A stretch of 64,000 bases of DNA from Epichloe hybrida (GCA_019022495.1 JAFEKR010000002.1:4650001-4714000); one strand, 5' to 3'. Shown: positions 37,601 through 49,440, counted from the first letter of the stretch. Notes: generated by a model from the sequence alone, not told the origin. Program-made: numbers and translations.

Positions 37601-40010
37601 ACTAATCTTAGTGCACTTTAACCCACTTTATCCGCTAAGAGTAGAGATAGATGTATCTAGTTACGTAATTAGAGCTATACTTATAATATTAGTGCTAGGT
37701 AGCTAGCACCTAGTGGTGTATTTTTTAAGGAAGTTAACTAATATTAAGCTTTGCTACTTAACCCTAGACGCTAAGTTATTAGTAATCCAAGAGGTATTTT
37801 AGGCCTAGAGATACTACCTTATGTATTTAACTTACTAGATTATAGTTATAACAGACTACCTTAATCATAAGTACCTAGCTATAAAGCTAAAGCTATCTAG
37901 TAGGTAGGTAATAGCGTTAGACAAGCTTTGTCTATTTAATTTTAGGATTAAATATTGTATAAGTAAGCTAAACCCCGCTAATGCCTTGTTAAGAAGAGTA
38001 AATTATATTAGCAAGGAGTGTAGGGCGGAGGCTATGTCCTTATAGCTACCTAACTTCTTAGCTAAGTTTATAGATGCTAAGTAGTAAGGGCGCTATGTGT
38101 GTAATAGTGTAGTTATAGGCCCTAAGGTTATATCCCTTAGCATAATTAATAGTTTGTTACGAGATTGCTACAAGGGCTATTCTAGCCTCTAGGGTTTTAA
38201 GAAAATATAACTTAATTATATTATTAAGGAACCTGATAGTCCTATAAAGCTTGTAAGTAGTATGCTAACTAGGTTTGCTAATTATAAGTAGCAAGGTTAT
38301 GCCTTGTTTATGTTATTTAATATTTCTGTAAGTCTAGTAAGCCTACGGGTTAGGAGTCTGGCTAGGTTAGTAGTTAGCAAGTAATGTAAGCGCCCCCTTA
38401 AAACGCTGCTTAGCTATAATTTATTTATAAGTCTAAAAGCATACTATAAGCTAGCCACTTATAGCGGTATTATAGCGAGAATACAAGTAGTCTAGCGAAC
38501 CTCTTCTAAGTTTATGTGTAACGCTTGTCCTAAGTACGTAGAATTAGAGACTCTAATTTAAGTTATGTTATTTTAAGCATAGTAAGGTAATAACTTTGCT
38601 ATAGGTTAGAGAAAGCTACTTAAGAGCGGTGACCTAGAAGCATTATAGATATAGTCTATTAGGCCCTCTAAGCTATTAATGTTTAAGAATAAAGTTTTTG
38701 TTCTAGTAGGTATAAGAAAGGAAGTTCTAATGCTTACCTATAATAACCTAGCAGTGGGCTACTAGGGAGTTAGCAGGACCCTTTGCTAAATTATAAACTA
38801 GTACTACTAGCTATTAATAAAGAAAGACACTAAGTTATATATATGAACTTGCGTAAGCTATTAAACTTTAAAGCTAAGGCACTATAAACCCTATGGCAAG
38901 CTAGTAGCGCTGCTAGTACCTAATTAGCCTTTTTAAGAATTATTAATAGACTTTATTATAGGCTACTACCTATGAAAGACGTAAACTAGACTTATAATGC
39001 GATCTTAGTCATTATAGACTATTTCATAAAGTATAGTATTTACATCCTCATTTTAACGCGTATAACTAGCAATAGGTTAGCTACTGTATTCTTAGAGTAC
39101 GTTTTTAGGGATTATAGCACTCTAGAGGGTATTATTATAAACTAGGGTTTAACTTTCACTAGCGGGTTTTAAATAACCTTCTACTACCTTATTATAACTA
39201 AGTGGCAACTAAGCACTACGTTTCACCTATAGATAGATGGTTAGATAGAACGTCTAAACTAAGTTTTAGAGCATTATTTAAGAGCCTTTGCTTGCTTTAA
39301 CTAAACTAATTAGGCTAATAATCTTTTAATAGCATAGTTTGCGTATAATACGAGCGTCTATTTAACTCATAGCTACACCCTAGCTAAGGCGCTATGAGGC
39401 TATAACCCTAGGGGACTGTAGTAAGTGGTTATAGATATTCCTATAGTAAATAACTAAGCAGAAACTTATGCTATTACGCTAAGAGATAGACACGTAGTAA
39501 TTAAGCAGCTTCTAAGTGACTTATAGGTCTAGTACATAAAGCACTATAATAAGAAGCGGACCCTAATAAAGTTTAATGTAGGTAACTATATTTTATTATC
39601 TATAAAGAATATTAACTTATAGTAACCTAGTAGGAAGCTAAGTGTAAAGTACCTAGGCCCTTATAAAATTAAAAAGGTAATTAGTACTTATGGACTTATA
39701 TATTAATTAAGGCTACCACGCGAAACGCATCTACATAATATTTTTAATATTACTAACCTTAAACTATTCGTAGGGGACCTATCTAGCGTAAAAGATATAT
39801 TCTTGCTATAAGAGAACATCATAGATAACAAGCAGGAGTTCAAAGTTAAGAGAATTATATTACATTAGTATAACAGGAGATATTAGAAATACCTAGTTAA
39901 GTAGAAGGGCTATAATGCTTTAGAAAATTCTTAGGTAAAGAAAAGAGATTTTATTATAATAGATATTATTAAGGATTACAAGCGGTAACTAAGCAGCTAG
40001 TTTGCGAATA
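34690..40010 (+). pseudogene. G2 gypsy gag-pol relic with chromodomain
   Basis: Gag lies at about 34690-35830, with a degenerate knuckle (F-K-C-Y-K-Y-G-S) near 35745. Protease is near 35990-36250, reading L-F-N-I-G-A-E where gypsy elements carry D-T/S-G-A. RT has Y-M-D-Y-R-G-L-N-K at 36900 and an active-site box Y-L-N-N-I-L-I-Y-S at 37197-37223 (Asp pair mutated to Asn). RNase H with E-I-D-V-S-S-Y is near 37650. The integrase zinc-finger region spans about 38760-38900 and the DDE core 38930-39420. The chromodomain is at about 39830-39960 (Y-L-V-K, G-Y-N-A-L-E-N-S). Chromodomain type and domain order place it among fungal chromoviruses. Frequent TAA/TAG prevent expression. Confidence 0.9.
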
Positions 40011-40356
40011 TAGAGGTGTATTTAATAGAGTTTAGATAGTAGTAGTAATATATAAAGAAAAAAAATCCAGATAATTTCTTAGATAACCTAACTCATAGCT
40101 ACTTCGCACTAATCACTCTATTAACACATTAGGCGCCTAACCCTTAGTAGTCCTACCTATGCTAACAGGGGCGGAGGATTTGTCCTTATTATTAGAAGAA
40201 TCCCCCTCTCTATACATATACATATAAAGCTCGCTAGGAAAGTCTAGTAGCCTAATACAAGCAGGAAGTGCGGATGTATTAGCAGCAAGCTACTAGTAAG
40301 TTAGCAAAGCTATAAGCTAGAGCGTAGGAGTATATATAGATAGGAGGTTCTGCGTA

Positions 40357-41817
40357 ATAAAATATAAGCTATTAGAAATATCTATCTAGACTTCTAGATT
40401 AATAGTATTACTAAGCAGTGATATAGTAACTTATTTATTAGCATTAGCCTTATATGCAACTTCCGCTATAAGCTACGCTTGCCTTACCTAACCACGCTTA
40501 TTAGCATTTTTAGTAGTTAAGAGCGCATCATAAAGTTTGCGTTTTACGCGCATTAGATGCTAGTAGTATATTAGCAACAACTAAGTTATAGAAATAAGGG
40601 ACACGTATATTATTAAGAAAGTATAGATTATTATTAGGATTACTATAAGTGTTAATACGCTTAAAGAGCGCATAGTATAACTAGGCAAACCAAGCAGGAC
40701 ACTAGTAGCGTGTTAGTATGTATATTAGTAGTAAGAAAAGGGAGGACATACCCTAGAATAGTCTTTATTATTTCGTAAATAATGTGCGTATTTTGTTAAG
40801 TTACCTGCGTAAGTTAGCAATAACCTACAGCAAGATAGTAGTAAAGTTATACTTAGGGAATTAGTACACTCCATTAGGATAGATTTACTCTCTATAAGAT
40901 ATTATAGCTCCGTGCTATTACTATCTTTAGGAGTAATTACTTATATTACTACTTACTATATATAGCGTATATAAGGAATTTTTATTTTACTAGCACTACT
41001 AGCTATAAGTTAGTAAGGTAAGCGCTAGGGGGATATAGATATTATACTTACATAGAAATTTTAGAAGCTAAATGTTTCTTACTAGGAGACTTCGTAAGGG
41101 ATAGTGTAGGAGTTTTTACACTAGGGGGAGGTAGTAGTAGTAAAGTAGTTACTTACATTAAAGATATTATTAACTACTAGTAAGTTAGTAGTAATATACT
41201 ATAAGAAACTCATAGGTAAAAGGTAAGAAACTAATATTTTAGTATTTAAGAGGATTTAGATATTTTAGATAAGGATAGATATAAATAATAAAGTAACGCT
41301 ATAGGATATTAGTAATTACTATAAGAGAAGCTATAAAGCTACTAGTTTATAAGTAGGGGTAACTTATAATACTAAGGGAGAATATAAAAGGAAAAGAAAG
41401 TATATGGAAGTAGGGGAAAGTAGGCCTTTTTTATATTAGCCCTAGACCCCTAAGTAATCTACGCGCTATATATAGCTAATTTAGGAATTATAATATTCAT
41501 AGTTACAGCCGCTACTAGTAGATACGCACGCTAGCTACAAACTCCTAGCGAGATTAATATAATATCCCTAACATTAGATAAGAAGTTATTTATTTTAAAT
41601 AGCACATATTACCCTATCTATTTAACCTAATTACAAAACTTAATACTAGTAGTTTACCTACTTAGCGCTAATAACTTATTAGATAGAGGCATACATATTA
41701 GAGGTAATAAAGCAGTGAGTATATAGCTACCTATAATTTAGTGATTATAAGAAGGGCTACCTAGACCCCTATAATATCTATCTTACTATTTAAAGCGGAC
41801 GTAACACTACGCACTAA
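40357..41817 (+). pseudogene. G2 ORF3: long accessory frame after the chromodomain (unknown)
   Basis: One frame can be followed for about 487 codons from a position that reads ATA in all three gypsy copies (RIP product of ATG), with Lys-Leu-Leu-Glu-Ile following. Almost all stops are TAA/TAG; TGA is rare. The N-terminal 45 residues are strongly hydrophobic (S-R-L-I-V-L-L, Y-L-L-A-L-A-L), like a signal or membrane anchor. The rest is mixed and Lys/Tyr-rich. A TATA-like element (CATATAAAG near 40219-40227) lies upstream. Position between integrase and 3' LTR is where env-like genes sit in some Ty3/gypsy elements, but I see no env motif. Product unknown. Confidence 0.5.
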
Positions 41818-41904
41818 TAGTATAGCTAGTAATATAGATATTACCATAGGTTATGCATAGTAAATATATACTAGCTAAGTAGCTCTTTATAATTAAGGAT
41901 AATT

Positions 41905-41923
41905 GTATATTAGGGGGGCAGCA
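41905..41923 (+). other. G2 polypurine tract region
   Basis: AGGGGGG just before the 3' LTR (ATTAGGGGGGCAGCA) is the expected primer for plus-strand synthesis. It is also present before the G4 3' LTR near 58562-58570. Confidence 0.6.
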
Positions 41924-42190
41924 TGTCAGGGGCACAGAGGCTAGGGAGTCACGGATAGGATAGTCATATAATGGAGCCCTTAGATAAGCCCTAGATTACA
42001 TAGATAACTAAGTAGCTACTAGGTAGCTACGTGCACGTAGTAGGGTATTTAGATAAGGACCGCCTATAAGAGTTATAGGAGGTCAGAGTTTGAGACCTTC
42101 ATACACCCACCCCTAAGTAGCAGCTCTCTAGCTACGATCAAGAGTCTTAGCCTTCACTCCGTTTGTATCTCTCCCACCACAGTCGTGACA
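41924..42190 (+). repeat. G2 3' LTR (267 bp)
   Basis: Starts TGTCAGGGGCAC and ends CACCACAGTCGTGACA. Here the outer (right) end is unmutated and the inner (left) half is changed, the mirror image of the 5' LTR. Followed by ATAAG. Confidence 0.93.
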
Positions 42191-42195
42191 ATAAG

Positions 42196-44440
42196 CTACT
42201 TACTACTAATAGAAAGACCTATACTATTAATATACCTTATAGCCTAGCGAAGTTCCGCTCTATAGTAGTAAAGCCTTATTATAAAGACCTATATACTATA
42301 GAGAGGCTAGAGTAGTAGGAGATAAAGCCCTATAATCTACTAGAGTAATAGCTAAGTAATATAAAGAAAGAAGGAGCTATATAACTAACTACTACTAATA
42401 AAAGAGATTCTCTAATAGAAGATAGCAAAGAGCTATAGACACTAGCTAAGAGAAAGCAAGGGAGACTAAGAAAGGCCCTTATAGTGTAATTTATAAGTAT
42501 AGGAGAGTCTAATAAAGAGGCTTATAAAGCCTAAAAGGCCCTAAGGGGAAGCTATTAAGTTAAAGACTTATTACTATGCCCTAAAGGAATAAAAGTAAGG
42601 AAAAGAAAACCTTATAGCCCTAAGAAGGATATTAGCCTAGTTTAGCTCTATATACTTATAAATAAAGATTAAGAGAAGGCCTTTATTTAAGAGGTTATAA
42701 CTAGAGGGATACTAAGTATAGTATTTCTTATAGCAAAGGAAAAGGCTAATTAAAACCTTGCTCTTTAGCTTCACTAAGAAGGAAGGATTATAACCCTAGG
42801 AAAACCCTTTAAGTAGTCTAATTAAGCTAAGATTAATGCTTTATAAGCTTATAATATATTTAAATTCGTTAAGTTTAACCTAGCAAAGCACGGAGGTCAT
42901 AGAATCTTCAATTCTTATATAGTTAGAGAGATTAAAGGCAAAGGAACGGACTTACTATATGAGAAATCTCGTCTTATTATACAAGGCTATAATAACAAAG
43001 GAAAGGAATTCATTCTAACGTAATTACTAATAATATAATAAGCAAGCTAACGCCTTATCGTAGCTATCGCTTCATTATTAAAAAGAAAAGGTATCTACCT
43101 TTGGATTCATGATATTACGCAAGCCTACACTTAATTACACATAATACTAACGAGGCTAATTATCATGAGACTACTAAAGCAGATTACACATCTCTTTCTG
43201 GAAGGGACTGTAATTAAATTAATCAAACCTCTTTATAGGATTATAGAGGCTAGAACCTACTAGTAGGCAATATACTTCTATCACCATAGGGATAACCTTA
43301 ATATAATAACTTTAACCTATAATCCCTGCTTATTAATTATAGCTCTGAATAATAAGAACCTCTTTAGTATCATTAGAATACAAACTAACAATACATTAGG
43401 CCTAAGTAATAATAACTTCTTCTAAAAAGAAGAGAAAGAGCTCTAGAAAGCTAATTTCATAGCTAAAGAAAAGCAATAATTAACCACTAAGAATCCCCTT
43501 ATCTTTAATAGGTATATCTTAACCTAAAACACTAATAATTTATTAATATTAACCTAGAAGAGCTAGAGTTAGAAGATTAAGGAAGTTAATCCTTAATCCC
43601 TAATAGCAAAGCAAGACTACATGGAATAATAAGCCTAAGGAAGCTACATCATAACTATATGTTAACTAGAAGCTTCCTATAACCTATTAATTATAGCTTA
43701 ACACTAAGAACCCTCTAGGGAAGATATTACATACCTTAATAAACGCCTTAAGTAGCAGATTAAGAATTAATAACATAGACTATAATACATCCCTTTAGTT
43801 CTTAAAGAGGCAAAGCTCTTTATGTTTATAGATAGATTGCTTACTAATAACAAGGATCTAAGCTTATAGATCAGATATATAATTATAATTAGTAACGAGA
43901 TAATGCAAGACAATAATACCTTTATTATAAAAGGTAACATTATCACATATAGCTTAATAAAGAGTAAGAGAGTTACTTATAGCGCGCTTACCTCTAAGTT
44001 ATATAGCATAGTTTAAGGCGCAAATATTACCTACGCAATTTCCATAACTCTATATCAGATCACGGATTAATTAAAGATACCTTAAATTCCTATAATTCTC
44101 TATACTAATTCTTTTTCATTATATAAATATCTTATAAAGCTAGGAACTATAAAGGAGAAAAGACTAATAATTAATATTATAGCTCTTTATTAATTATACA
44201 AAAGGCATAAGATCTACAAAGTTAGATGGATTAATAGCAATGATAATCCAGCGAATATAATAACAAAAGCATTACTAAATTCATTGCTTTCCTCTTTAAT
44301 TAATTTAAACGAATTAATAATTTATATTAAAGGATAGGTAAAGAGACTTACAATGTTAGGAAACAGGAGCTTAGGCAAGGAATAATAGATTAATTCAATT
44401 AACTAATGCCACAATGGCTAATTAGAGCAGCGGATTCCTA
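42196..44440 (+). pseudogene. C1-outer pol, last piece (linker, RT, RNase H)
   Basis: Resumes C1-outer after G2 and is collinear with 29821-32050 of C1-inner. The linker is near 42196-42650 and the RT near 42800-43540. RNase H is near 43800-44010, with L-L-T-N-N-K-D and K-R-V-T readable. The C-terminus is near 44240-44280. A purine tract precedes the 3' LTR. Stops are TAA/TAG throughout. Confidence 0.85.
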
Positions 44441-44532
44441 TTAAGGGATTTACTAGTGTACACTTTCCTTTAATCTGATTTTTATTACGTTTTTAAGCTC
44501 TTTAGCCATAAAGGAAAAAGAGAGATTACTAG

Positions 44533-44792
44533 TGTTAATTCCTTTAGATCTTTATTAGTTTAATCATAGCTAAAGACTAGACTAATTATGGGTCTGGCGC
44601 GATACACGCGATACGTTTAGCTGCATTAATTCGCCACCCCCTTTTATGCCTTACATACGGATTTCGCCCACTTTTCTAGCATCTAGACTTTCCCTCTCTT
44701 CTCCCTCTTTCCTAGCTAGCTAGATAACTAACTATCATCGACTTCAATCATACGGGATTTATTACCTGCGCAGGACCTTGGTGAATCCAACA
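44533..44792 (+). repeat. C1-outer 3' LTR (260 bp)
   Basis: Starts TGTTAATTCC and ends GTGAATCCAACA, with the unmutated right end next to the TSD GAAAT (44793-44797). The left end is more mutated (CCTTTAGATC where others have CCTTCGGATC). Confidence 0.92.
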
Positions 44793-45018
44793 GAAATGCT
44801 CTAGATAATAACCTTTACGTTTAACCTATGCTTACTTGTAATAACAAAGGAGAACCTAACCTTTATGTGTATAAGGATATAAACTAATAATATAATTAGA
44901 CTATCTAACTATAAGTTCTCTTAATAAGAGAAAGATTAATTAAAAGCCACTTCTTTTACTACTAAACTAAAGTAAATCCTTTCTATAAGGAACTTACTAA
45001 CCTTTAACAGTAGTATTA
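44793..45018 (+). pseudogene. C3 copia pol, continuation (RT)
   Basis: After the repeated GAAAT the RT frame of C3 goes on: the block T-F-N-L-C-L-L-V-I followed by K-E-N-L corresponds to the part of copia RT after the active site, seen in C1-inner as Y-N-P-C-L-L-I-I. The frame ends at 45018 where LINE copy 2 begins. The rest of C3 would lie beyond the LINE, outside the window. Confidence 0.65.
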
Positions 45019-45613
45019 TATATTATTTACGCTAGTTAGCTCTATAGATAGCTATTACTAGTACTCCTACTACTAAGTTAAAAGGGAAAACCCTATACTA
45101 GGAAGAAAAACCCCCTTACATCTATGTACAGGCTAGCGCTAGCCCTGTAACGGGTTTGCGCTGCTTAGTGTGTTTCCTATTATAGGTATTTATTACTAGC
45201 TTATGCTAGCCTTATCCTATTAAAAAGAAAAAGAAAGAAAAGATATATAAAATAAGAGTTTATAGGCCCCTTCTAGTCTTACTCTAGTATAATAACATGC
45301 CTATCCTAAGTCTCTTTAGTTTAGGCTAGGGTAAAGTAAATCCGGATTTATAGTGTTAATTTACTTCTTATTTACTCTTACGCTTACTCTCCTATAGCCT
45401 TACTTTTCAGCTATCTCTAGCCTATTCTTACCTTATATATCTAGTAAAGTCTAAGCACCTAGTTTTATTTAATTAGCACTAGGGGAGGGTAGTTATAGCC
45501 CTAGACTAGGGTAGTCCTAGGTTAAGATCACTTATGTGTTATTAGATTTGTTAATTATATTATGCTTTGTTTTTAAGTAAGTTATTTAAATTATCCCCCC
45601 CCCCCTTTATAGG

Positions 45614-45843
45614 TATAAAAAAAAGCTTTCCCCCCCTAGGGTCTTAGTTTTTTTCTTCTCTTTATATTAAACTTCCTATAGGTTTTTCTTTTCTTTCTAG
45701 CTATTTAAGGCTATCCTAGGCTAGGGTTAGGTTATTTGCTAATGTTTGCTACAGATTTAGACTAAATCTAGTATAATAGCACTAGAAGCTATAAGTACTC
45801 TAGTATTACTACTTATCTAGCTCTAATTCGCCTAGGAATCTTA
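45614..45843 (+). pseudogene. LINE copy 2: promoter and first exon part of the antisense module
   Basis: TATAAAA at 45614-45620 follows a C run and is followed by a pyrimidine tract, as in copy 1. The start codon equivalent at 45776-45778 has become ATA. The frame is cut by G4 at the TSD TCTTA (45839-45843) and resumes at 58848. Confidence 0.45.
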
Positions 45844-46110
45844 TGTTAGGAGCACGGAGGCTAAGGGGCCATGGACGGGACAGTCACATGTTAGAGCCCT
45901 CGGATAAGCCTTAGGTTCCACGGATAACTAAGTAGCTATAAGATAGCTACGTGTATGTAGTAAGGTATTTAGATAAGGACTACCTATAAGAGATGTAAGA
46001 GGTTAGAGTTTAAGACCTTTATACACTTACCCCTAAGTAGTAGCTCTCTAGCTATAACTAAGAACCTTAGCCTTTACTTTATTTATATCTTCTTAAATAT
46101 AGTTATAATA
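45844..46110 (+). repeat. G4 5' LTR (267 bp)
   Basis: Starts TGTTAGGAGCACGGAGG, with a well-preserved first 100 bases and a degraded inner end (AGTTATAATA). More similar to the G1 LTR (GGAGCACGG) than to G2 (GGGGCACGG). Confidence 0.92.
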
Positions 46111-46159
46111 AGTTAAACTCTTAAACCCTTTAGGGAAAATAGACTATTAGCTAGATTTA

Positions 46160-49100
46160 AATATAAAGGAGCTATAGAATATCTATCTAAAACACACCTG
46201 TACTACCTAGTGAGGAAGCCCTAACTTTATAGTGCCTAGGTAGTGACTAAAATACCCTAACTATAGAATATAAGAGGGTATAGTAAATACTACCTAACTA
46301 ATGTGGTAATGCTAAATCTAGTAATAATAATAATCTAGATAAGCTACAGAGGTAATATAAGGTTATATAAGCTAAGCTATGAAATACCTGTATAAGAAAG
46401 GAGATCTTAGATATAGAAGCGTAGCTTAAGGAAATAGAAGCGGACCTATAATTAGCTAGTTTAGGTAGAGGACCTATAATTACCCCTTAGATAAATATAT
46501 AGAGAATTCCTCTATTCCTAGATTTCCTACCTAATACTAAGTTTATAGTAAATATATACTTATAAAGCTTTATTAAGATATAGTATAAGGTGCTTATGTA
46601 TAAAGGTAATACTTATAAGAATCTATAGGCATACCTAGTAGATTTAAATATACTATTTAAGCTAGACTTAAGAACCTTTTAGGATAATAAAATAAAGGTA
46701 GTATATACTAGTAGCTGCTTAGCTAATAATATGAAGTAATAGTGGATGTGTTATGTAATAGTGAATAGGTTAGTTAACTACTTAGCTTATACCTAGGATA
46801 GATTTATATCCTAGCTAAACACTAGAGTAATAGATAAAGATATATAGTACTTAGAAGCCACTAGAATACTACTAAATCTTAGGTAAAAGAGTAATTAGTC
46901 TTTTTAACCTTTTCTAAGACTTTAGATAAAGGTAAAAGCGGAATTACCTAACTAAATCCTTATATGCTTAAGAATAGTGATTTTTCTAAATAGCTTAAAT
47001 AATACTATAAGGAAGTATATAGTTAGCTAAGAGTTTCTAATATCTTAGAGTTACTTATAAGGTTAAGGAAAAAAGGCTAAAGTTATAAAAATATCTATAT
47101 TAAGTAATTATAATAGAAACTATAATAAGGAGGGTAGGAGTAATAAGAGATAACGCTTTAGCTCCCCTATAGATAACTTATAGTAAAGCTTATAGTAACC
47201 TAGTATAGGCTAGAGACTATTTAAGTGCTATAAATATAGTAGCCCTAGATATAGTTTAAATAGATATAATATAGTAAACTACTTAATTTATAAAAGTAAT
47301 AAGTATACTACTAAGAAGCATAAGAATAGTAGTAATAAAACCTTAGACTTAAATAAGATTCTAATTAGTTTAGCTTAGGCCTAGGATAATAGTCTTACTA
47401 CAAAAAAACCTATGGATAAGAGAATAAGAATGTAGGTGTCCTTATAGCGAGATAACCGCTAGTTAGTAGTGCTAGTACTGTTTAATATAGGCGTGGAATA
47501 TTTGATAATTTACCCTAAATTATTATTAAAATAGGATTAGAAGAACTTAGAAAAAACGGAGATAATACTAGAAAGCGTAAGTAAGGATAAGATCTTACAC
47601 TAGGGAATCCTACGTAAACTAGTTAAGGTAAAAGATAGTATAGGCTATATAAAGGTCTACTAAGTTAGCTACTATATTACTAATATAGGAGAGGGAATAC
47701 TCCTAGGGATAGACTAGACCCTAGAATATAAACCTATAGTAATAGACTAGAAGTAAGGTTTCTAGAGGTTTCTAATAACCTAGGATTATATTGCTTTCGC
47801 CGTAGGTAAGTAATAACTTTATAAGGTAGTAAAGCAGTCTTCTATTATGCTATTACTAGCGTTACTAAAGATTAAGGTAGTTAACCTAGAGGTAATAGAA
47901 GAAGATACTAATAAAAATTTACTAATAGGTGATGTAATAAGTAATAACCTAAGTTATAGCGTAGTTATAGTAATAGTAGTAAAATATGCTTATATATTAA
48001 AGAAGAAAAAACTAAGAAGTATAATAGCGCTCTAGGTAGTGTTTTATAAAGAATTAGTAGCGCTTATGTAAGAGATAGATAGTGATATACCCCTGTAGTA
48101 GATTCTAGAAGAGTATATAGAATTTATAGATATGTTTTTAAAGGAGCTAGCTAGTAAGCTCCTAGAATTAGGTGGTTATACTTATGTAATTAAATTAGAA
48201 GAGGGAAAATAACTACCCTAGGGACTTATATATAACCTAGCTAAAAAAGAGCTAGAAGTGCTTAGGGAGTACCTAGTAAGTGCGTAGGAGAAAGGGTGGA
48301 TTAGAAGATTAATAAGCCTAGTAGGAGCCCTGATTTTATTCGTTCTGAAAAAATCAGGGAAATTGAGGCTTTATGTGGATTATAGGGGCTTTAATAGGAT
48401 TACTATTAAAAATAAGGCCCCTTTGCTACTAATCTCTAAAATCCTTAATTGATTAGTAAGTGTAAAGATTTTTATGTTACTAGATCTTTAAGAGGCATAC
48501 TACTAGCTACGTATCCATGAGGGTAATAAGTAGAAGATAGTATTCTATTACTACTATAGGCACTTTAAATATCTTATGATGCTATTTAGGTTAGTAAATG
48601 TGCTAGCTACTTTTTAGGAATATATTAATAATGCTCTTGAGGGGCTTGTAGATAAATTCTACATTATTTATCTTAATAATACCCTAATATATAGTAATAA
48701 CCCTATAAGACACACGGAGTATGTTAAAAGAGTGCTAGGGTGACTTTAGGACGCTAACCTTTACGTTAACCTTGAAAAGTGCTAATTTTTGGTTATAAAG
48801 GTAAAGTTCCTAGGTTTTATTATATCTAAGAAGGGCGTTAAGATAGAACTATCACGGGTTAAAGCTATTATGACCTAGCTAATACCTAGTAGTGTATTTA
48901 ATATTTAATTATTCCTTAGGTTTATAGGGTTTTACTAATACTTTATAAAATAGTATAGTAGGGTAGTAGTCTTACTAATAAACTATCTAAAGGGTGTTTA
49001 ACTAGTGGAGTTTAAGCTAAAGCCTAGTAAACTTATAGTGTTTAGAGAACTCTAAAAGAAGTTCTAGGAGGCACTAATCTTAGTGTACTTTAACCTACTT

Positions 49101-49180
49101 TATCCGCTAAGAGTAGAGATAGACGCATCTAGTTACATAATTAGAGCTATACTTATAATATTAGTACTAGGTAGCTAGTA
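46160..49180 (+). pseudogene. G4 gag-pol, first piece (gag, PR, RT, start of RNase H)
   Basis: Gag at about 46160-47300 with a degenerate knuckle near 47222. Protease near 47460-47720. A still-open linker (47847-48035) shows the same pol frame as in G1. RT spans about 48360-48800: Y-V-D-Y-R-G-F-N near 48371 and Y-L-N-N-T-L-I near 48669-48690. RNase H begins near 49110 with E-I-D-A-S-S-Y. The frame is cut at 49180 by hAT copy 1 within CCTAGTAG. Confidence 0.85.
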
Positions 49181-49300
49181 CCTAGTAGCAGAGCTTTGTA
49201 CTACACTACACTACATACTACACTACAATGAAATTTTTTTACTACATGTAGTATTTGTAGTATTTTGTAGTATTTGTAGTATTTTGAATTTTTTTAATAA

Positions 49301-49440
49301 TATAATAGCTTATACTAGCTTATACTAGCTTATAATAGCTTATAATAGCTTATAATAGCTTATAATAGCTTATACTAGCTTATAATAGCTTATACTAGCT
49401 TAGAATAGCTTAGAATAGCTTAAAATAGCTTAAAATTACT
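49301..49440 (+). repeat. Decamer tandem array in hAT copy 1
   Basis: About 13 to 14 units of a 10-bp motif (TATAATAGCT / TATACTAGCT), the last ones degenerate. Hat copy 2 has 20 units (55601-55800) in the opposite orientation. Confidence 0.9.

Larger units (their letters stand above)
34372..42190 (+). mobile_element. Ty3/gypsy chromovirus G2, complete (7,819 bp)
   Basis: This is the only gypsy copy here with no later insertion. The LTRs are 34372-34638 and 41924-42190 (267 bp each), with TSD ATAAG (34367-34371 and 42191-42195). Order: LTR, gag, protease, RT, RNase H, integrase, chromodomain, a further long frame (ORF3), polypurine tract, LTR. It inserted into the integrase/linker region of C1-outer. 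It is the best reference copy of the family in this window. Confidence 0.95.
23230..44792 (+). mobile_element. Ty1/copia family C1, outer copy (hosts C1-inner and gypsy G2)
   Basis: LTRs at 23230-23489 and 44533-44792 (260 bp each) are flanked by the TSD GAAAT (23225-23229 and 44793-44797). Two later insertions split it: C1-inner at 25668-32411 and G2 at 34372-42190. Without them and their extra TSDs the element is about 7.0 kb. It inserted in the RT part of C3. Gag, zinc knuckle, protease, integrase, RT and RNase H relics follow in copia order across the three pieces. Confidence 0.92.
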
